The notes: a model not told the origin generated them from the letters alone. DNA of 64,000 bases from Meconema thalassinum (GCA_946902985.2 OX336391.1:195116289-195180288); one strand, 5' to 3'. Shown: positions 31,896 to 43,771, counted from the stretch's first letter. Translations and numbers: made by a program.

Positions 31896-32599
31896 AAAAC
31901 AGGGTAAGAACATTAGAAATCTAAACGGTCATCCCTCTTTCAAGATATATCTATATCATAATTTAAAAATAAATAACTTTCTATGTTTTAGAACTACAAT
32001 TACGAAAATTGGTGTGAGAAAGGGCTTTCCAATACCACCTTTAATTATTAAACACTACAGTAGCGGCTAATAAATAAAGGTAGCGATATCGCTACGTTCA
32101 ATTTCATAAACACGGGGCTCACAAATCCCGTATAGTTAAGTACAAATATCAGTCAGGTCGTTATTTCAGTAGCATAGAAGCTCTGTGGCGGCTATTACCG
32201 TTTCCGTAACACTAAAGGCATCCTGCTGTCACATACCTCAATGTGCACCTACAAAATTGTGAACCAGTCTTCTATACTGAAAATAATTTCTACGAGCGAG
32301 TATCCACTCCACCAAAAACCACACTCACTACCTTTTCAAAAATTTACACAAGACGTGATTTAGAAAGCACTCTTCTGTATGTTGAGGTACAGAGATATTA
32401 CACATGGAAAGATACAATAAAATGTTGGCAAATCTGAGTTCAAGGAACTGCTGTTCAGAATAGGCCTTCTGTTAAATCTGCAGAAGCTTTCGGTACAGGA
32501 TATGCGGCCCATGTTTCTAACATGGAATGTTTTCCTTTGACAATGCATCTACACCATGTGCGAGGGCAACGCATTTCAAAGATCTCTAAACACAAAATA

Positions 32600-33435
32600 A
32601 TCAGCAAATTGGAGAAAAAATAAAAGTTGGAGTGAAGATTCAAGGAGAAATAATTTCTACTCTGAGATTTGCTGATGACATCGTCATCTTTCCCGATTCG
32701 CCAGAGGATTTGAATGAGTTTTTTAATGGTATGGACTCCGTCTTGAGGAAAGAAATCATGATGAAAATCAATAAATGTAAAACAAAAATATTGCAATGCA
32801 GCCAAAATAAATCAGATCAAATTTTCAGGTCAAACGCTACGGGAAGTAGGAGACTTCTGTTACTTAGGAAGCAAAATAACCAGTAAAGGACGAAGCAAAG
32901 AGGATATAAAAAGTAGGTTGGCCCAGGAAGGAAACATTTCTACAGAAAAGGAATCTGTTGACATCGAATATACATTTAAGTATTGGAAGTCATTTTTGAA
33001 AGATTTGTGTGGAGCGTGGCACTATAAGGAAGTAAAACTTGGACTAATGGTGCAGCAGAAAAGAGGAGAATTGAAGCGTTTGAAATGTGGTGTTACAGGA
33101 GAACGATGAAGATCAGCTGGGTAGATAGGGTAACATATGAAGAGGTATTAAGACGAGTGGGAGAAGAGAGATGTTTCTGACGACTGCTAATGCAGAGAAG
33201 AGATCGGTTGGTAGGACACTTATACAGACACCTAGGAATAGCAGCTTAGTTATGGATGGGAGGGTCGAGGACAAGAACTGTAGGGGTAGACGAAGGTTAA
33301 ACAGATTGCCTCGGATGTAGGGTATGGTAGCTATGTAGAGTTGAAAAGATTATCTCAGGAGAGGGAGGCATGGATTGCTGCATAAAACCAGTCAAAAGAC
33401 TGAAGACTCAATCAACAACAACAACAACAATCAGG
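32600..33435 (+). pseudogene. RTE-like LINE, RT palm to 3' end
   Basis: The first frame (32632-32886) contains LRFADDIVI, the RT catalytic FADD (32668-32679), and SPEDLNEFFNGM. A frameshift leads to FCYLGSKITSKGRS in another frame, and further shifts to RRIEAFEMWCYRR, EEVLRRVGEERC, RRDRLVGHL and KPVKRLKTQS. It ends in (CAA)n at 33415-33430. At least three frame breaks and several stops are present. It is the same LINE family as the minus-strand end at 36415. It lies inside the Helitron at 31096. Confidence 0.85.
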
Positions 33436-34085
33436 AATTTTAATTAGGCTACTTTGAGAGGCATGTGAGACAAAAGGGTTGTTGGAGAATTTCAATCCCT
33501 GGGATGTAACACTGGAAGAGACTGCATAATGTAGCCTACATCAGCGGCCAAGGTGGGACATATTTTACTATAGGTCTATTAATAGCGACATGTTGACGTT
33601 AAAATCATCAATAATTGTGGCAAAATTACACCCTGAATTTAAGGAAAAATACTTTTAATTCCCCATATTCCGATAGATTTGCCATTCCAGTGTGCATGAG
33701 TGCAGCTCCCTCTTCAAAAGGTATTCGCAATTATTGTTAATTAAGTGCAATGACACACACTTAACAGCAGCAGATGTACATTTAGACAAAACCATTTTTT
33801 CCCATGGGTAACTCACGAGTATCCGGACTACAAAATCGTTATGTCTCAGCAGAAGACGTAATTTTCAAATGTTTTCACATAATGTAACATCGTACCCTGC
33901 AGTCTTTCTCAACTCTATGAAATTCCCACTTTGCTACTCATATCAATACACTGTATGTATCAGAATTTTCCGAATTAAAATGGACCACATGTAGCCGCGA
34001 TTGCTGTGATAGAATAGACCAATTATCACAATAATGCATCGTCCCCATTGTCTTCATCGCGAGTGAAGCCGCGGGTACCTGCTAG

Positions 34086-34904
34086 TAATGAAATAAAAGT
34101 GAAACTACTACCACCACTACTACAACTAATTATCGATTTACAACTAACAAACATTAGAAGAAGGAATGGACGAGGAATAAGGTAAATGAAAGACATGGAA
34201 AATAGATGTTCTCAACCCTCGAAGAATGAAGAATGAGGGATTTCAAAGGAAATAGAGCCATGAAAGGCCGATAGGAATGAGTACAAAGGATAGTCACTAG
34301 AAATAGGGCAAACGAACCCTGCTCAGGATTTCCTCGGGATCCCCAATTCCCTAGCCTATCAGCCATGAACTCTTGAGGTCGTAGCCCTATCCAAGGGAAA
34401 ATTGAAAGGCACCCTAGAGCTCAGGTGCCCCATTACTATTGGGGTTGGAAGAAAATATGATTTGACCAAGGGAGGTCGACTGGAAAGTTGAAAGAAAAGA
34501 CTTTGATGAAAGTAAGTAGAAGCAATGCATGACTCAACTGGAGGCCCCATGGTCATCAACCGACATTCTACCAGGGTGATAATTTGAGAGAAATTTTGAT
34601 TTGGATTTCCTTTGGTTTCCCACTTTTAGTCCGGACAAATATTGAGACGATAACTAAATTAAGGCTAAGCCTCCTTCATCTCAAACTAGATACCTTTACA
34701 AGCGCACACGCTAGTAGTCTACAGAGAGCATTAAAAACCAGGATATCTGACATTTTCCACATTCAACAAAACACATGGGACTGATGACCTTGTTGTTCCT
34801 AGTGCATTACATGAAGCAACCAGCACTGTTAGTACATTGATGGGGAAATGATCAGTATATCAACAACCTCCAATATTACTGCATTAACTATATTAATTAT
34901 CAGA
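34086..34904. other. Unassigned sequence
   Basis: No gene recognised. The sequence around 34760-34800 (GGGACTGATGACCTTGTTG) resembles a string common in insect retroelements but is too short to assign. Confidence 0.45.
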
Positions 34905-35190
34905 ACATTACATATTGGCACATAAACGGGCTAATAAATTACCATGTGACACTACAGTCACGAGGCTTACGAGTCGGATCACCTCGGCCGTTAATCTTGG
35001 TTTTCGTGACCAAGGTGCTGTCTCACTTTCAGACAGCTATTCAAATGTCCTCACGAAGCTGTGTCCACCCCATTCCAGCCCTCACGTCAATTTTTAAGGT
35101 CCCTGACGAAGCCTGGAATCGAACCCGGAGACTCCAGGTGAGAGGCAGGTGCGCTACCCCAATACCACGGGGCCGGCCACCGACTAATAA
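34905..35190 (-). mobile_element. tRNA-derived SINE, minus strand
   Basis: The right edge in complement reads GGCCGGCCCCGTGGTATTGG then GGTAGCGC (A box), and TCCGGGTTCGATTCCAGG (B box) lies at 35110-35130. The body has GAAGCTGTGTCCACCCC and AACGGCCGAGGTGATCC in complement. Several short open frames over it are by-products. Confidence 0.8.
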
Positions 35191-36414
35191 AATGGCAAGA
35201 TGATTTAATTTTTTTACGCACCTCATTATCTGAAGAAAAGGTCTCGTCAATTAGTCGGCTCATTGGCTTTCTTGTATTCGCAAGTTCTGTCTCTTGCAAT
35301 TTCCTATCCTCGTAATAATTCTTCTTTCTTCTTGTATAAAATCCTTTCGTACTCTTATTGGTTTCCTTCTTCTCCTGCTTCCATGTTACGTCTGTTAGAA
35401 ACATTTCGCTTTGTCCTCATTTTATTTCTTTTGTGGCATTCCCTTCCTCGCCAAGGTTCATGCCTGAAACAAAGTTAGTGGTTTCAGTTTCTGTACAAGT
35501 TACGCGTTAAGACAAGGTTCCCCATATTACCCAGTCGAAATAAAATTAGCTCTTAATGCTCCAAGAACCCTTCATTACTCTTTCTCTCCTTATTCTCTCC
35601 TTCCTCCTCCTTCTTGTCCCTACTTCTTTTGTACTTCTCCAGACAAAGTTTCTGCCAACTCCTGTGACGTCACTTGAGCCTAATGGCTGACCATGGAGGC
35701 ACGCACAATAAATAGACAAACTTTTATGGGAGTTGGAGTCCCGGCCATCTGGACAGGAAGTTAGATATTACGGGCACTCAATGACCTTTCACCACCAAGA
35801 GGGTTTTGATATCTGTGGGACCAGTGGAGTGAAATACGATATATTTGGCAATAAATCTCTAGGTTTCACACCACCACATCGTGTTCGATAGAGTGTAATG
35901 TATTACACTTTACAAGCCAGAGTGACAAGCATTCAAAGCATCGATATTACTGGCATTGGACGTCAATCCGACAGAACCAGGTCAACATATCTACGGATTA
36001 CATGAATTGTTTCGTATTTTAAGCGATAATGAAAGAAGTCTCGTATGTTTATTAGTTAAATATTGAAGGCATCTGAATTATGGATTGTAATAATAATAAT
36101 TTTATTCCACAGAATGTGCAAGTAATAAAACATAAAATTGACTATCCATAAATTTACAAGAGACAACACTGATCTACAGTTCTTGGTCACTACTCAAAAT
36201 CTTCAGCAAAAACCTTTGTTCACAACACAGTGCATGATACCTTGCACAATGCTTCCCACACTTCTTATAAATATACTTCTTATCTGGAGTGTGGTAAGTT
36301 GGTCTCACTCACACTTTGAAGTGGAATCCGTGCACTGCGTAGCGTATCCAGGTGTGATGCAGTTGGTAACGATTCTTTTAGGGTACTCTTAGTTTGCAGC
36401 ATGGCCACCTCTTG
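35191..36414. other. Unassigned sequence
   Basis: No gene recognised. CT-rich stretches at 35310-35660. On the minus strand 36180-36400 has a Cys-rich translated stretch that faintly recalls the C terminus of a piggyBac-type transposase, but it is too short and broken to call. Confidence 0.4.
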
Positions 36415-36852
36415 CTAGGACACTGTTGTTGTTTGAGTCTTCAGTCTTTTGACTGGTTTGATGCAGCGCTCCATGCCTCCCTGTCCTGAGCTAATCGTTT
36501 CATAGCTACCACACCCTACATCCGAGGCAATCTGTTTAACATATTCTAACCTTGGTCTACCCCTACAGTTCTTGTCCTCGACCCTTCCTTCCATAACTAA
36601 GCTTGCTATTCCTGGGTGTCTTAGCATGTGTCCTACTAACCTATCTCTTCTCTTCATTAGCAGTCGCCAGAAACATCTCTCCTCTCCCACTCGTTTTAAT
36701 ACCTCTTCGTTTGTAACCCTACCTACCCATCTAATTGTCATCATTCTCCTGTAACACCACATTTCAAATGCTTCAATTCTCCTCTTTTCTTCTGCACCAA
36801 TAGTCCAAGTTTCACTTCCATAGAGCGCCACGCTCCAGACAAAGGCTTTCAA
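36415..36852 (-). pseudogene. RTE-like LINE C-terminal end, minus strand
   Basis: A single uninterrupted frame from 36852 reads VWSVALYGSETWTIGAEEKR, RIEAFEMWCYRRMMTIRWVG, RVGEERCFWRLLMKRRDRLV, GRPRLEYVKQIASDVGC and KPVKRLKTQTTT. This is the last ~145 residues of an RTE-type LINE protein, less decayed than the relative at 32600. The 3' end has (CAA)n in complement near 36425. It is 5'-truncated at its junction with a HINE fragment at 36853. Confidence 0.85.
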
Positions 36853-37082
36853 AAATGACTTATATGAAAATCATGACAGTGCTCTTCGCTTGTGTTACCT
36901 CTGTGCCAAATTTGGTTGAATTCAGTTTCGTCGTTTTGGAAATGATAAAGGGGTGGCGAGGAGGGGGGTGGGAGGGCGAGAGACAGACAGACATATACTG
37001 TACACATACACACATACAGACATTTTGCCCGTGTAAATATCATAGGTCACATTTTATTTATTACACACTTTGAACGTAGGCT
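36853..37082 (-). mobile_element. HINE fragment (5' end), minus strand
   Basis: CATGACAGTGCTCTTCGC, TGTTACCTCTGTGCCAAATT and TTCAGTTTCGTCGTTTTGG match the 293-bp unit at 20825. A CA/GACA microsatellite (36980-37020) and a degraded GTAGGCT end (37076-37082) follow. The other end is lost where the LINE at 36415 begins. Confidence 0.75.
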
Positions 37083-37274
37083 AAAGTGTAATGTTAAATG
37101 ATTTAATATAATTGGAAACTTGAGGAATAACAGATTACGGCATGAAGAATATAAAATAAAGTACATTGAAATTATTTGGCAGATGAATTTTCATTGTAAT
37201 ACAGAACTTCAAGAATTCCCTCGTATTATTAAATGATGTACAAATATCAACATCCGAATATGTACTTTATGTTC
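37083..37274. other. Unassigned AT-rich sequence
   Basis: Nothing recognisable. Confidence 0.5.
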
Positions 37275-37925
37275 GACCCTCACTATTATGTGTTTGGAAA
37301 CTGTATCATAATGATGGTCATTATAACACCGTTTTTCATTACGATACAGTTTCTCCAGCCAATCAGAGCTCGTTCATTGACCAATTAGGAAACGATAATT
37401 TCGCGCATGCGCTCAAAATCCAACATGTCGGACATAAACACAACATCGAACTATAATAAATTACCGACATGGAATACCCACCGTCCATATGTTCGCGTAA
37501 ATAAACTGGCGAATATGAGACAAGAAATAGCACAGTACCTTAAAATCACTAATACTAATTTCTACACAGAGCATTGTCTTCAAATGACTGCGGTGACAAT
37601 ATTACTGAGGGACGGCTGATGTAAACATATGGCTGCAAGCCCACAGAGCGCATGCGTCGGTCGTTCAAAGCTCTTGAAAGACGAAGGTATAACACTCTGC
37701 GATCACAAAATTCCAGTAGCTGACTCTCAACAGATATTTATGAATATTTATGTTAAAACATATAATAAAGTTATAATTATCGTCGAACATAAACAGTCGT
37801 ATGCAACTCGCCTATAATGGTAATTAAGACACTCGTATGGAAATTATAAAACTCGCATACGCTCGTTTTATAAAAAATACTCGTGTCTTAATTATAGCCA
37901 TTATAGGCTCGTTGCATAATGTACT
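37275..37925. repeat. Dispersed third copy of the 27500/30292 repeat
   Basis: It starts with GAAACTGTATCATAATG and, 37 bp on, its near-exact inverted copy CATTACGATACAGTTTC. It ends with the long palindrome (37801-37917). The middle part differs from the copies at 29802 and 30292. A 70-codon open frame at 37407-37619 is not recognisable. Confidence 0.75.
37801..37917. repeat. Long imperfect palindrome, copy C
   Basis: Arms of about 58 bp as in copies A and B. The left arm carries CTCG at offsets 7, 32 and 52, and the right arm carries CTCG at the matching positions, so the same internal mismatches recur. Confidence 0.85.
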
Positions 37926-38153
37926 ATAGCATGTCAGCTAGATTGTACTGTAGTCACGCAAAATCCCAAGCTGTCAATTTTAATATTTGGGTATTTATTC
38001 AGAACACAAATATTTTGAAAGGCTATTCCAATCATAGGTGGACCAATAAAGTGTAAGAGTTTTATTATAACCAACCAATTACATACTCTAGCTCTATTTT
38101 GATAATTAAACAACAATGAATTAATACCACTCTTGTTATCTCACCTTCCTTTT

Positions 38154-38582
38154 GCGGCTTCGGAGGCGTAGTCGGTAGCATGCTGAACTGCTATGCCCAA
38201 GATAGCGGGTTCAAACCCGGCCGAAGTCGTCAGATTTTTTAAGAGCGTTAATAATCCTTCAGTATGCCTTCCTTCGGAGGGGAAGTAAAGCCGGCGGTCC
38301 CATGTCATAGATTTATGGCATGTAAAAGATCCTTTCACAGACTAAACTTGTGTAAAGCAAAATTTGTTAGGTTAGATTTCGTCAGAACGCTCTATCAAAG
38401 TTCCAACGTTCACCACTAGGTATCATTGATACCTGGTGGCGAAAGTTGGAACTACTTGAAATTGAACGGAACTTGTAGCTCGCCCTTTAGGGTATCCGCT
38501 GGAAGCAGCTACAGACTCAGGCGAGCCGAACATGTCCTCGGACACTCCCGGCACTAAAAGCCATACGATAAATAAATAAATA
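38154..38582 (+). mobile_element. tRNA-derived SINE (GGCACTAAAAG-tail family), copy 2
   Basis: A-box-like GGCGTAGTCGGTAGCATGC and B-box-like GGTTCAAACCCGGCC, then the same body as the SINE at 3496 (GCGTTAATAATCCTTCAGTA, CCAACGTTCACCACTAGG) and the tail GGCACTAAAAGCCATACG followed by ATAAATAAATA. Flanks ACCTTCCTTTT (38143) and ACCTTCTTTTT (38583) are a target duplication. Confidence 0.9.
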
Positions 38583-38837
38583 ACCTTCTTTTTTTACTGA
38601 ACACAATGCGTACTGTCGTTCTTTTGTTTGCATTCATTGGGCTATGCATTTCGTCATTCTATTATTGAGAATGATCAACAGCATTAAAATAACATTATCG
38701 TTTAGTTTTCAGTGTTGCCCTGGTAATCGATATTTAATGTTTTCAGTCGCTCAACATAATTGTACCCAATATGCTTATGGGTGGTTCCCTAAACTGAAAA
38801 AATTACATGTGATTAATAAATACAGTTGGATGACCAA

Positions 38838-38864
38838 TTTCGATCGTTAAGCGATCATCATCAG
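38838..38864 (-). ncRNA. Candidate hammerhead-type ribozyme core
   Basis: On the minus strand CTGATGA, one T, a 5-bp stem (GATCG/CGATC) with loop CTTAA, then GAAA. This is the conserved core order of hammerhead ribozymes, which some Penelope-like elements and retrozymes carry. Stem III could be TTGG/CCAA just after GAAA, but I cannot place a convincing cleavage triplet or stem I. Low confidence. Confidence 0.3.
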
Positions 38865-38946
38865 ATCCTTTACACTTAGGCTACCGGTACTGAATCGATT
38901 TCTATAAGTATTGTATGGGCTATGGTATTAACAATATATAAACATA

Positions 38947-38990
38947 CTACCAACCCGACCCGGCTTCGCCCGGGAACAGTTATTAATGCA
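38947..38990 (-). mobile_element. Helitron 3'-end remnant, minus strand
   Basis: On the minus strand CCCGGGCGAAGCCGGGTCGG forms a 5-bp GC hairpin and is followed by GTTGGTAG and T, close to a CTAG-T Helitron end. No matching TC end was found, so only the 3' end is called. Confidence 0.55.
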
Positions 38991-40261
38991 TTACGTGATA
39001 AGTGCTTTTTCTTTTTCAATGTCAATGATCAACGACCAATATCAGTTTTACGACTCGGCTTGATGGATTAAAATCACTGACTGGACTATTAATTATATTG
39101 TCAGGGATATGCATGTGCAACAAATTCTTGTCAGACGTAATTTAAGAATGGCGAGGTGCATGAAACACAAATCCCCCTTCCGTCCTACTTTAACTTGACT
39201 GTGTTTCACAGGCGAAATGAAGAAAACCCGAGTTGCACTTCCAGGGAAACACCAAACACAACCACCCTTCTCAGAAGTCTTAGCTCAACACGACGAACGG
39301 ATTGCTGCTGGCTGTATCTGGGGCAATAGGTTCGCCCGATAACTAGGCTGTAACAGGGATGATAGACTCGCCCTTAGCTAGCTCGTAAACTGTCACCTCA
39401 GTAGTTGAATGGACATGTTTGGAAGAAATTAAAACGTAAAAACACTTTAGTGGGCGATGTATTGAAGATAGGCATATGCTCTCGTGGAATTTTTGTAGAA
39501 CATTTCATGCTGAACAATTCTTACACTCATAGAATTTAGATATGTTTAACGGTTTGCCCAGCGTAAGCTTACAATGTGCTCGGACGCAAGTTTTTTTTTT
39601 CGACTTTTCCACTGAAATTGTTACTGCTCTGCTTCCTTTAATCATAAATACATTATTTTCTGCAGAAATCATCCTCGAGATATCCTTTACAGAATGGTGA
39701 AAACCGCATCTAAATCCATCCAGTGGTTCTCGAGTTTACCCGTAACATTCTAGAATCGGGGACTTAGTTTTATACTAAGTAGAGATTTAGTTGCAGTAGT
39801 AATTAAACTAGCACAACTAGGCAAGATATATGATTTTTTGTTGAGATATTAATAGTGGTGGTTGACCTTCAAGTTTGCTTACTTAATGTGATTATGTGAT
39901 TGTTATTAAATGGTGAGGTCATTGTGGAATATGCACTTAGCTGTTTGAGTGATGTGTGTTCCGTTTACGCGCAGCTGCCACCTCTGCTGCTGCACTGAAC
40001 TGGAAGGTATTTCTTGTCTTGTTACGTTATCTCTTAACCTCATTGGCCTCCCCCGCCCCTGCTCCCCCCCCCCCTCCCTCCTTCGCTCCTCCCCCCTCCC
40101 CCCCCCCCCCACATCTAATTTTAATCGCTTATCCTCGCAGATCGGCTTACCTACGGATTGTACGAGGGATCCTTTCTCTCTGGGAACTGAACACACTTTG
40201 TCATCAGATACATCTGGTGGTGGCGACCGGTTGATCGCCCAGACGACCGCTAACATGGGTC
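38991..40261. other. Unassigned sequence with a C-rich tract
   Basis: No gene recognised. A pyrimidine tract of C and CT runs lies at 40045-40115; the open frames across it are low-complexity artefacts. Confidence 0.5.
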
Positions 40262-40475
40262 AAGGAAGGGTCAGTGAAGGGATTATGGTCGGAATTTGGC
40301 CATGGATCTGTAGAAAGGAGCCGTACCAGCATTTTTCTGGTGATGAAAATGAGTAACCATGAAAACTATTTTCAGGACGGCTGAAGTGGGATTCGATCCC
40401 ATGCTCTCCTAATGCCAGCGAGGCACGAGGTAGCGCATTAGCGCACTCGGCCACCCCGGCCGATTTGGCTGCATT
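40262..40475 (-). mobile_element. tRNA-derived SINE, minus strand
   Basis: In complement the head reads CCGGGGTGGCCGAGTGCGCT (A box) and ATGGGATCGAATCCCAC (B box). The body ends with ATTTTCATCACCAGAAAAATG and CCATGGCCAAATTCCGACC, matching the 3' body of the SINE at 11770. Confidence 0.8.
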
Positions 40476-40519
40476 AATAAAATTATAATTACATTGTACT
40501 AATACCAACAGGGGAGCAA

Positions 40520-40625
40520 GCAATCATGCAAGGAGAAACCCCGGGAAAATCACGCTAAAGATAGCCGCTATCAGAACTGGGTTTCGAACCTGCGATCTCC
40601 GGACTTGCAGCAGCTCCTCATCGAG
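40520..40625 (-). mobile_element. SINE head fragment, minus strand
   Basis: GGAGAAACCCCGGGAAAATC, GGTTTCGAACCTGCGATC (B box in complement) and GCAGCTCCTCAT. A tRNA-derived head with little body. Confidence 0.6.
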
Positions 40626-40639
40626 GTCATAAAAATCAC

Positions 40640-43284
40640 TCACGCCTACACTTAATGGGACATTTTAATCTCTCATCTTGATGGGCTCCATGAATATTTC
40701 TAATTACATCCAGCGTTGTGCTTTTCATCTTAGGTGATTGGACATCATGGTCATCAGCCACAAATTTAGGTTGAATTTACATCAACTCTTAGTTGTTGTT
40801 GTGGAGCTTGCAGTAGCACGTGTATTAAATACATATACTGTGCCCTTGGCCTACGTCTTAGGCCAAGGACACATTATGTCACTGGAGTACTTATATGGGG
40901 CAATGTCATGATGTTAATGAGAATGAAATCATCATTATGTAATGATTATAATAATAACTAGGATCTTTCTGCCGTGTTGAGACCACATATACTTTATATG
41001 GCTTGGCAGTTCTGACAGGGAGAAATTTATGGTTTTCACACAATGGGCAGAGCAGGTGCGTCACAATTCGCTTGCCTGCAAGTTTCAGAGCAGGAGCACT
41101 CCAGCGAATTCTGAGAATCTTGCCAAATCGCAGTAACTATCTCAAGTTAGCACGCAGTAGATGCTTGACTCCGCCCTTAAAGAGTGTATCTCAGTTGGTT
41201 ACAAGAGATCAAGGCATTACAGGAATGATCTGAAACGCCCATGATGAATCTAATTATTGTCAAGAATTTTGGGAATGCGGTAACGGATTAAATATCTCTG
41301 TGTTCATCGAGTAGAAGTAGTCCCTGCGCAAGGAAATTTGACAACGTCGAGTGTGTGAGAGAGAGAACATAGCGTCCTTCAGCAAGAAATTAGTTCTACC
41401 CAAGCGCTGATGATATTAATTTAGCCTATGATCGAGTTCCGTCGTGAGCCATATGATTAGCAAGGCCATATTTTTGTGTATAAATTAAGGTACCTGATTA
41501 CTGTAGCCTATGATTATGAAAGGAGCATTTGGTGTCGTATGTGCAAAACTGTGAATTGGCAACCATTTTGTCATATATGTGGGTGAAGTCTGTGACAGCG
41601 GGCATTGTTCATCATTCAGCCAACGTTAGTGGATGCTGGCCTATGTAGCACCACGCCAAGCATTAATGTACGAGACGCACAGTCCATTGTTCGGCTGATG
41701 CGAAATAATATTAAAAATGAATACTGAGCTGTGAATGTGTATAACAGTAAGGACGGATGTGAAATTATATGTAATTCAAGTGAAAAATATATAACAGAAA
41801 ATGTGTCCGTGACAAGTGTGGAAATAGTGTGAGAATTTGTCATCTATGACACAAGTGTATAGTCCACTAATGTATATTTTTTTAGTGGTGCATAATCTAA
41901 TTAAATATATGTGTGTGTGCATTTTAAAAGGGTGCTGGCTTATAGCAACCTAGTGATAATGGAGGATTGCAGTGATATTAGCGAGTGGTGTTACATCATC
42001 GTGATGGGATTCGAACTGGCCATGGAGGTCATGTGTTAAGTTATACTGTTGCGGGCCTCTGGTCCAACTCTTGCAAATGATGAAGGAAGTCTTCAATGTG
42101 ATAAGTACCTTTTGATTATATTTTAAAGTGTCAAATAATTCATGGATTTCATCGCCATAATGTTAGCATGTTATTTGTTTTCTTTTGATTTGTTTTATCT
42201 TGTGTGTACAATAACTGTGTCAATGGCGACCATAGTTGTGCATCTGACGGAGCTGGGTACGCTCATAATGATTAATGATCACAATAATTATTTTAATGAA
42301 TTAAAAGTGCCTAATTTAACGTAAGGATGTTGCTAGGTAATCGTATCCGTACATAAAACACATGGTAGAACTCCCTATTTTATTTATAAATGTGTGTTAG
42401 AAATATCCCCTGTGGTTTCCACCCAAATAGAACGAACGAAGCATGGTATTTCGATAGATGCCCTTTCCAGGCAAAATCTCATTATTTCGTATAAATGACC
42501 AGAAATAGTAATTTATATATTTACATACCGGATGAATTAATATCCGAGGATTTTTTTGGGACGATATTTAAAGGACCATGGTGTATTGTGATGGATAATG
42601 ACGGGATATTATGGTGTAAGCAATGAGTATAGTTTAGAGGACGGTTTACAATGGCGTGAGTTATTTAAGAAGTGACGGCTGAACCAGCCTCATTAATTGT
42701 TATATTAGTTTTTATTGAACGCGTGTGATATTTAAGGCCATACAGGTAAGATGTTGTAAGGAGGAATCTACGATGAAATAAGATGAAATAGATAATGATG
42801 CCAGGTAAATAAGACCTGAGGGAAGATGTCAGATGAGAGTTAGTATGATAAGTTTTCAATGATATTAAGTAAATTGTATGTGTAAGGTAGTGGCAAACAA
42901 GCGCAGGTAAAATAACGCTATAATTAATCTAATTCCAAATGAGAGCGCCCCGCTCCACGTTTAGAATACTAAGATCTGGTCGCACAGCTGGTGAGGATAC
43001 AATCATATGTTAGCCCGGGGAGGGGTGAAGATTTGCATTTCTACCTTTTCACGGTCAAGGTTAGACAGGAGGCGTGGCTCGCCCATTGTCATTTTCCACA
43101 AAGAGAGGGGTCCACTCTGGACTCGCGTGCTCGTCGCAGTGATTCTTTTTAAATTTTTGTTATGTTTGGTCCCAAGTTTAATATTTACGATAAGGTACGT
43201 TGGGTTACTATCCTGATGCCTCCAATCGATAGTGTTTCTTTTACTGATCATTTTGATATAAGGGACGGTTTTGTCTGCTGACCA
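40640..43284. other. Unassigned sequence
   Basis: Over 2.6 kb without a recognisable gene or repeat end. Open frames are under 90 codons and none has family features. A diverged LTR-type sequence is possible, but no end pairs were found. Confidence 0.45.
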
Positions 43285-43545
43285 TACAGTCCCGGGTTCG
43301 ATATCCTCTTGTTGTGCCTGGTCCAGAAACTATTTTTAAACGGGTACTAGATAGGCAGTAACCTTGCGGTCCCGTGTTCGAAATCCTTTTTTGTGCCTGG
43401 TCCAGAAACTATTTTTAAACGGGTACTAGATAGGCAGTAACCTTGCGGTCCCGTGTTCGAAATCCTTTTGTTTATGCCTGGTCGATCAGTCTTTTTAAAT
43501 GAGTACTAACTAGACAGTGACCTTAGAGTCCTGTGTTCATGAATA
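43285..43545. repeat. ~80-bp tandem repeat with tRNA B-box-like motif
   Basis: Landmarks CCCGGGTTCG, CCCGTGTTCG, CCCGTGTTCG and CCTGTGTTCA occur at 43291, 43371, 43450 and 43530 (spacing 80, 79, 80). Each is followed by ATATCC- or AAATCC-type sequence, so each resembles a T-arm/B box. The middle units share CCTGGTCCAGAAACTATTTT then AAACGGGTACTAGATAGGC. Confidence 0.85.
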
Positions 43546-43771
43546 ATTATTTTCGGTCCTGGAAAATAATTATTATTAGTTTTTTTTATAGTTAATATTG
43601 GTTCAAAATTATCTTGAGATTTTTTTTCTCGATAATTGTTGAACGGACCATGCTTTGTTCTATTGTAACCTCGTTCTGCAAGATAAGTCATTCAAGGTAA
43701 GAAATGTGTAGGTAGCGAATACCCCTAAATACATATTGACCCTATTGAATAAGCCGCTTAGAACATGTTTG

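Larger units (their letters stand above)
31096..34085 (+). mobile_element. Non-autonomous Helitron, CTAG 3' end, plus strand
   Basis: The 5' end TCCCTATATGTATTATAATG and the 3' end GAAGCCGCGGGTACCTG followed by CTAG have Helitron form, and the element sits between A (31095) and T (34086). GAAAGTCTGTGTGTG near the start occurs twice. It contains a SINE (31672) and an RTE-like LINE end (32600), but no Rep-helicase. The two ends could in principle belong to different Helitron copies. Confidence 0.7.

Noticed and set aside
36138..36400. Possible piggyBac-type Cys-rich C terminus on the minus strand
   Set aside because: Only a few Cys/His positions fit, frames are broken, and no DDD region or TTAA ends were found.
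39949..40356. Pro/Ser-rich open frames on both strands
   Set aside because: They are translations of a C-rich low-complexity tract and overlap a SINE.
40640..43284. A diverged solo LTR related to 45254
   Set aside because: Some short phrases look alike, but I could not align ends or longer blocks.
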